From Verrucomicrobiota bacterium (GTDB taxonomy: Bacteria; Verrucomicrobiota; Verrucomicrobiia; Limisphaerales; UBA9464), in assembly GCA_025363585.1 (NCBI GenBank), contig JANYDN010000184.1:1-39828 (forward strand): a stretch of 39,828 nucleotides of DNA, in the 5' to 3' direction. The number at the start of each line of letters is the position of its first letter. Positions within the stretch are counted from its first letter, which is position 1. Below, piece by piece: positions 34,483 through 39,828 of this stretch. A program made the position numbers and the translations under genes. The notes beneath the pieces were generated by a model. That model was not told the origin of the DNA. It saw nothing but the letters and a program-made list of their open reading frames with translations, and searched no databases.

Positions 34483-35541
34483 ATGTATCTGACCGGGCTC
34501 GGCACCGCCGTTCCAGTGCGGGGCTTCAGCCAAGCGGAATGTCTGGAGGCTTTGGAGGCAGCGCCCCAATTCCCGCAACTCAAACCCCGGTCCCGGGAAT
34601 TGCTCCGGAAGGTTTTGTCCGCCGACAACGGCATCGCGAAGCGGCACTTCGCCGTGACGGCCCTTGAGGAGGGTTTCGTCCTGACGCCGGATGCCTTGCA
34701 CGCGCGTTTCGTCCGTCATGCGCCCACCCTGGCCGCGCGGTCCGCCGAACAGGCCATGGCAAAGGCCCGGCTCCTTCCCAACGAGGTCGACGCCGTCATC
34801 GTCAGCACCTGCACCGGATACCTATGTCCCGGACTCTCCGGCCACGTGATCGAGGCGCTCGGCCTTCGTCCCGATATCCAGGCGTTGGATCTGGTGGGCC
34901 AAGGCTGTGGGGCGGCCCTGCCGAATTGCCGCGCGGCCTCGGCACTGCTTGCGGCAGGCCAAGCCCGGCACGTGCTGTCCGTCTGCGTCGAGGTCTGCAG
35001 CGCCGCCTTTTATATGGATGACGATCCGGGCGTCCTGATCAGCGCCTGTCTATTTGGTGACGGGGCGGCCGCGGCCCTGTGGTCCGCACGACCCTCCGCG
35101 CATGCGCGCCGGGTGGAATGGACGACGGCGAAGAGCGTCGTGAGTCCCGCGGAACGCGACAGCCTCCGTTTCGAACAGCGCGGTGGAATGCTGCGGAACA
35201 TCCTGAGCCTGGGCGTTCCCAAGCTTGCGGCACGGCATGCCGGGACCCTGCTCGACGAAATGCTGGACGGGGATTCGCCGACGCGCACGGAAGTCGTCGG
35301 CTGGATCCTGCACGCCGGCGGACGCGAGGTCCTGGCGGCATTGCAGAGGCGACTCGGACTGACGCCGGAGGATTTGAGGCCGAGCACCGAGACGCTGCGC
35401 GATTTCGGGAATCTCAGCAGTCCCTTCGTTTTCTTTGTCCTCGATCGCGCGCTCGCCCAAGGTGCCCCGGGCGGCTGGTGGTGGATGTGTTCCTTCGGCG
35501 CAGGATTCAGTTGCCACGGCGCGTTCCTGAAAGTGGATTGA
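34483..35541 (+). CDS. Type III polyketide synthase (chalcone/stilbene synthase family)
   Basis: Thiolase fold with Cys in DLVGQGCGAALPNCR (Cys142), His in GWILHAGGREVL, Asn in GNLSSPF. Confidence 0.93.
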   Translation: MYLTGLGTAVPVRGFSQAECLEALEAAPQFPQLKPRSRELLRKVLSADNGIAKRHFAVTALEEGFVLTPDALHARFVRHAPTLAARSAEQAMAKARLLPNEVDAVIVSTCTGYLCPGLSGHVIEALGLRPDIQALDLVGQGCGAALPNCRAASALLAAGQARHVLSVCVEVCSAAFYMDDDPGVLISACLFGDGAAAALWSARPSAHARRVEWTTAKSVVSPAERDSLRFEQRGGMLRNILSLGVPKLAARHAGTLLDEMLDGDSPTRTEVVGWILHAGGREVLAALQRRLGLTPEDLRPSTETLRDFGNLSSPFVFFVLDRALAQGAPGGWWWMCSFGAGFSCHGAFLKVD

Positions 35542-35544
35542 CCC

Positions 35545-36249
35545 GTGCGCCGCCGTGTCGAACCGGAATTGCTCGATGACCTCCCTGCCGACGATCCAAC
35601 GGCAGTGCGGTCGCGTTCGGATCTGCAGCGCCTCAATCCCATCATGAGGCACCCGCGCATCCTGGCGCGCCTGATCCGCGGTCATGTCGACGAGGCGATC
35701 GTGCGTCGCCGACCGATCCGGTTGGTGGAGCTCGGCGCGGGGGACGGAACATTGCTGCTGCGGTTGGCGCGCGAATGGTCGGCCCGCGGCGCGAGCGTCC
35801 AGGCCACGTTCCTGGACCGACAAGGGCTCGTGTCGGCCGAGACCGTTCGTTTGTTCGCCGCGTCCGATTGGACCGCGAGCAACGTGGTGGCCGACGCGTT
35901 CGAGTGGTTGAAGCAATCGGCTCCGGTCGCGGACGTCATGGTCTCCAACCTGTTCCTTCACCATTTTCCAGACGAAAGACTTCAAGAGCTCCTTTGCATG
36001 GCGGCCGCCAGGACCAATCTATTCGTCGCGTGCGAACCGTGCCGCGCGCCGTTGGCCATGGTCGCCTCCCGGTTGCTTTGGTTTGCCGGGTGCAATGCGG
36101 TCACGCGGCACGACGCGGTCGTCAGTGTCCGCGCCGGATTCGTCGGCCACGAACTGTCCGCCCTGTGGCCGTCGGGTTCCGGTTGGACCCTGGGCGAACG
36201 ACCCGTCGGATGGGTGAGCCACGGTTTCCTCGCAAGGCGAAATGCCTGA
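35545..36249 (+). CDS. Class I SAM-dependent methyltransferase
   Basis: LVELGAGDGTLLLRLAREW, then VADVMVSNLFLHHFPDERL; GTG start 3 bp after the T3PKS stop. Confidence 0.9.
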   Translation: MRRRVEPELLDDLPADDPTAVRSRSDLQRLNPIMRHPRILARLIRGHVDEAIVRRRPIRLVELGAGDGTLLLRLAREWSARGASVQATFLDRQGLVSAETVRLFAASDWTASNVVADAFEWLKQSAPVADVMVSNLFLHHFPDERLQELLCMAAARTNLFVACEPCRAPLAMVASRLLWFAGCNAVTRHDAVVSVRAGFVGHELSALWPSGSGWTLGERPVGWVSHGFLARRNA

Positions 36250-37276
36250 AGCCATCACCATCGTGGGCGGGGGCTTGGCGGGCCTGACGCTCGGCATCGG
36301 CCTGCGGCAACGCGACGTTCCCGTGACGCTCTGGGAGGCGGGACATTATCCGCGGCACCGGGTCTGCGGCGAATTCATCAGCGGCGCCGGGCTGGATTCC
36401 CTCTCCCGACTCGGCCTGCTCGGCGGCCTCAAGGAACTGGGAGCCATCCCCGCCGGCACCGCGGCGATGTTCTCCGACGGGAGGCCCACGGTCCTGCATG
36501 CCCTGCCCCGACCCGCGCTATGCGTTTCGCGCCTCGTGCTGGACGAATGGCTCGCACTGGAATTCCGGCGCCTCGGTGGCGAACTGCGGCTCGATGCCCG
36601 TTGGCTGGGCGACTGCGGCCCCGGGACGGTGCGTGCCAGTGGCCGGCATGCGGAGCCCACGGCGGATGGATGGCGCTGGTTCGGTTTGAAGGCCCATGCC
36701 AGCGGCGTGAAACCGGAGGCCGACGTCGAGTTATACCTCATGCCCTCGGGCTACGTGGGCCTTTGCCGCGTTGGACCGGACACCGTGAATGTCTGCGGAT
36801 TGTTCCGCGTGCGGAGCGCGGTGACCGATCTGGCGCGGCACTGGCGCGATTGGCTGGGAGGCGCGCCGGAATCGGCTCTGCACCGGCGCATGCTCGACGC
36901 AAACTTCGACGAGGATTCCTTCTCCTCCGTGGCTGGCCTTTGTCTAAGACCGGGTCGGGGAATTCTCTCCGCGGAATGTCGCGTGGGCGACGCACTCACC
37001 CTGATACCGCCCATGACTGGAAACGGGATGTCGATGGCGTTCGAATCCGCGGAATTGGCCGTGGAGCCGATCGCGAGGTTCCATCGTGGCGAACGAACCT
37101 GGGAAGAGACACGGCGGGAAATAGCAACCGCATGCGACCGGCGTTTCGCGCGAAGGCTTCGGTGGGCGGCCTGGCTGCAATGGGCCCTGTTCCAACCGGC
37201 GGCCCGTTCCGTGTTGTTGATGGCGGCCGCCCGCTCGAAATGGCTTTGGAACCATTCGTTCAACCAGACGCGCTGA
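36242..37276 (+). CDS. FAD-dependent oxidoreductase (geranylgeranyl reductase/monooxygenase-like)
   Basis: ITIVGGGLAGLTLGIGLRQRDVPVTLWEAGHYPRHRVCGEFISG; DALTLIPPMTGNGMSMAFESAELA; overlaps the methyltransferase by 8 bp. Confidence 0.92.
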   Translation: MPEAITIVGGGLAGLTLGIGLRQRDVPVTLWEAGHYPRHRVCGEFISGAGLDSLSRLGLLGGLKELGAIPAGTAAMFSDGRPTVLHALPRPALCVSRLVLDEWLALEFRRLGGELRLDARWLGDCGPGTVRASGRHAEPTADGWRWFGLKAHASGVKPEADVELYLMPSGYVGLCRVGPDTVNVCGLFRVRSAVTDLARHWRDWLGGAPESALHRRMLDANFDEDSFSSVAGLCLRPGRGILSAECRVGDALTLIPPMTGNGMSMAFESAELAVEPIARFHRGERTWEETRREIATACDRRFARRLRWAAWLQWALFQPAARSVLLMAAARSKWLWNHSFNQTR

Positions 37277-37365
37277 CATCAACGACGAGGCCACGACCCG
37301 GGCAATCGCTTTTACGGACGCGCCGGCCTCTTCCTTCCCCGCTTAATTGTCTGGGCCTTCCCGTC

Positions 37366-37914
37366 CTATACCGCGCGACGCTTTCGGCGAAGGGTCGTCG
37401 CGAGGTATTCGATCTTGGCGATCGCGGCCGGGAAGTCCGGCACCACGAAGTCATGGGGGTCGTCCCCCAGCCATGGCGACTCGATCATCACGCTCGTGCA
37501 ACCCAAGGCCTGGGCCGCCTTGGCGTCCTCCCATTTGTTGGAAATGACGAAGGACCACTCCATGTCGAGACGCCACCGGAAGGCGGCTTCGAGGAACATT
37601 CCCGGCTGCGGCTTGTGGCACGGATGCGTCTCGTCGTCGTGGGGACAGATCATCACGTCGTCCACCATCAATTCGCGGTGAAGCAGGTCGTGCATGAGGC
37701 GGAGCTCGTCGCGGGTCACCTCTCCCCGCGCGACCGCCGGCTGGTTGGTGGTCCCGATCAGGAGGAATCCCATCCGCTTGAGCCGGGCCAGCAACGGGGC
37801 GGCGGCCCGGTTGACGTGGAACTGGTCCAACCGGAGCGGCGACATGGGTCGACCTTGTTGGGTCTCGCAAAGGTTCAGGAGGCCGTCGCGTTCGAAAAAA
37901 ACCGCGGCTGTCAT
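37366..37914 (-). CDS. HAD-IIIA (GmhB-like) protein with altered catalytic motifs
   Basis: MTAAVFFERDGLLN (motif I), IGTTNQPAVARGEVT, CPHDDETHPCHKPQPGM, SFVISNKWEDAKAAQALG. Confidence 0.83.
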   Translation of the reverse strand: MTAAVFFERDGLLNLCETQQGRPMSPLRLDQFHVNRAAAPLLARLKRMGFLLIGTTNQPAVARGEVTRDELRLMHDLLHRELMVDDVMICPHDDETHPCHKPQPGMFLEAAFRWRLDMEWSFVISNKWEDAKAAQALGCTSVMIESPWLGDDPHDFVVPDFPAAIAKIEYLATTLRRKRRAV

Positions 37915-38567
37915 GGTGTGGGCACGGTATCGGAATGCATGTTGGACACTTGCGTGGAGAGTCGACCCACAAGAGCGAGCCGCGTGCCATCCGTCCCACG
38001 TTGGGGATTGGCCCAATTACATGGGGTTCCCGTATCCTTCCCGCCGCGCCGCCCCGCGGGGCGGTCATGGTTCGCAACGGTCACGACCCAATGTGCAAAG
38101 CAACTTGCATCAGGTGGACGTTGCCGGAACCAAGAAGAGCGCAAGAACGTCGGACCCTGTACCCTTGATTGGTTCCCTCACCGGATCCGGCAGCAGCCAG
38201 TCGGAACAAGATGGGGCGCCCATGCCCTTGAGCGCTCCGGGGAATACTACAATCCGATGGATCCGCACATCAGGATCCCCGTCGGCAGCACGTCCCCGCG
38301 CGTACGTCAGGGCGTGGATGTTGGTCGACCGCCGGCCATGTAAGCCCAACGAAGTCGCACCTGGAGATGAGATATCTCACGCCATTCCGGTCCGAGAGAA
38401 GCCATGCATGTGGGGCTGGCAAATACAGGTGAGTTTTCGGATGGCATGCATGTGTTGCCTCACGGCATTTCGCTTCCCCGGTCCCACCTGGCGTAAAAGC
38501 ATCCTCGGTCGGCATCTACGAAGGGTCGCATGCCGGCATCTTTCGGTTTGAGCCCGCGTCGCGATCA

Positions 38568-39569
38568 ATGCCAGTTTCGGCCGTGTCCTTTGAGCGCCAG
38601 GCGATGGTCCAACCTTTGCGCGAGCTCGCCGCGCGCGGCGCCTATGTCGGGACCTCGTCGTGGAAATACGAGGGCTGGCTGGGCCAGCTATACACCCCTG
38701 GCCGGTACCAATACCGGGGCAAGCTCGCGAGGACCCGCTTCGAACGCGGCTGCCTGGAGGAATACGCCGAGGTCTTCAAGACCGTCTGCGTCGACGCCGC
38801 CTATTATACTTTTCCCCGTCGCGACTATCTCGAAGGCTTGGCGGCCCAAGTGCCGGACGATTTCCGATTCGGGTTCAAGGTCACCGACGAAATCACCGTC
38901 CGAAACTACCCGAACATCGAGCGATTCGGCCTGCGCGCCGGGCACCCCAATCCCAATTTCCTGAATGCCCAACTGTTCGCGACGGCATTCCTCCTGCCGT
39001 GCGAGGCGATCCGCTCCAAGGTCGGCGTGCTCATCTTCGAATTCTCGCGCTTCGCGGCGAAGGACTACGCGAGGGGCGCGGATTTCGTGACGGATCTCGA
39101 CCGCTTCCTCGCCGCACTGCCGGGCGGCTGGCCCTATGCGATCGAACTAAGGAATCGCCATTGGCTTACCCCGGAATATTTCCAATGCCTCGCGCGCCAC
39201 GGCGTCGCCCACACCTTCAACTCCTGGACCGCGATGCCGCCGGTCGGCGAACAAATGTCGCTGCCCGGAAGCCGGCCGAATCCCGCGCTGGTGGCAGCCC
39301 GGATGCTTCTGAAACCGGGACGCTCTTATGAAGCCGCGGTCAAGGCGTTCGCGCCGTATGACCGCACGCGGGAAGCCGCCGAGGACGTCCGCGACGCCGC
39401 CGCCGACCTGATCAAGGAATCCCTACGGGCACGGCGCAACGGAACGTTCCTATACGTCAACAACCGCCTGGAAGGCTCGGCATTGAACATGATTGCCGCG
39501 ATCCTTGCCCGTGTGCTCAAACATCATCCCGAGCTGTGCCAGCCCCACGGCCCGGATGAAGCCGCTTGA
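38568..39569 (+). CDS. DUF72 domain-containing protein (YecE-like)
   Basis: YVGTSSWKYEGWLGQLYTPGRYQ, DAAYYTFPRRDYLEGLAAQVPDDFRFGFKVTDEIT, YAIELRNRHWL. Confidence 0.92.
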   Translation: MPVSAVSFERQAMVQPLRELAARGAYVGTSSWKYEGWLGQLYTPGRYQYRGKLARTRFERGCLEEYAEVFKTVCVDAAYYTFPRRDYLEGLAAQVPDDFRFGFKVTDEITVRNYPNIERFGLRAGHPNPNFLNAQLFATAFLLPCEAIRSKVGVLIFEFSRFAAKDYARGADFVTDLDRFLAALPGGWPYAIELRNRHWLTPEYFQCLARHGVAHTFNSWTAMPPVGEQMSLPGSRPNPALVAARMLLKPGRSYEAAVKAFAPYDRTREAAEDVRDAAADLIKESLRARRNGTFLYVNNRLEGSALNMIAAILARVLKHHPELCQPHGPDEAA

Positions 39570-39677
39570 AAGCACGGCGTCGGCGAGTTTTTCGGCCCCT
39601 CGAACCCGCGCGGAGGAGGAGTCTTCCAAAATGCCCCATCCCAAGCCGTATCCATGCAGTAAGAAATCAATTGGGTA

Positions 39678-39800
39678 TCACGCCAAGGCGCCAAGGCGCC
39701 AAGAATCCAAGCATTCCCGACCGAGCCGGGACGGAACCCTGCGGTCGCGGCATGGGAATTCTCTCACGCCAAGGGGGACCAAGGCCGGCCAAGAAGGCGG
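39678..39800. repeat. Low-complexity CACGCCAAGGCGCCAAGG-type intergenic repeat
   Basis: CACGCCAAGGCGCCAAGGCGCCAAGAATCCAAG, then CACGCCAAGGGGGACCAAGGCCGGCCAAGAAGG. Confidence 0.75.
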
Positions 39801-39828
39801 GAACGTGTATCGGGAACCAGAGATTGGA

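Noticed and set aside
36520-38343. 607-aa ORF overlapping the FAD oxidoreductase, HAD gene and gap
   Set aside because: Different frame of a clear FAD protein and antisense to the HAD gene; composition not protein-like.

Overview
High-GC chromosomal segment whose gene content and intergenic repeats suggest a Verrucomicrobia-like (PVC) bacterium; this lineage is inferred, not proven. About 22 protein-coding genes are supported. In order: an ABC-F ATPase (5' truncated), a hypothetical protein, aldehyde dehydrogenase, a GH13 alpha-amylase (-), and a TPR-like protein. Then an ABC-2-type permease followed by three consecutive SPFH/band-7 (HflK/HflC-like) genes and a P1B-type metal ATPase. Then a small ORF overlapping a Doc-like gene with an altered Fic motif and a long C-terminal extension. 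Then an ABC ATPase, a DUF2628-like/ABC permease fusion and a conserved membrane-anchored protein. A minus-strand block follows: a TPR-like protein, CcsA, ResB and a duplicated-domain lipoprotein. Then a circularly permuted ATP-grasp/alpha-E pair, an AcpH-like protein, an M28 peptidase, YihY/BrkB (-) and a SleB-like hydrolase (-). The window ends with a type III PKS/methyltransferase/FAD-oxidoreductase operon, a HAD protein with substituted catalytic residues (-) and a DUF72 protein. Several families of GC-rich palindromic repeats occupy the intergenic gaps and in places form gene 3' ends. One pair forms a nested inverted repeat around the resB-ccsA-lipoprotein block. No rRNA, tRNA, CRISPR array or intact transposase was recognised. 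The best leads are the triple-SPFH/metal-ATPase cluster, the T3PKS operon, the Doc variant, the HAD variant and the nested inverted repeats.
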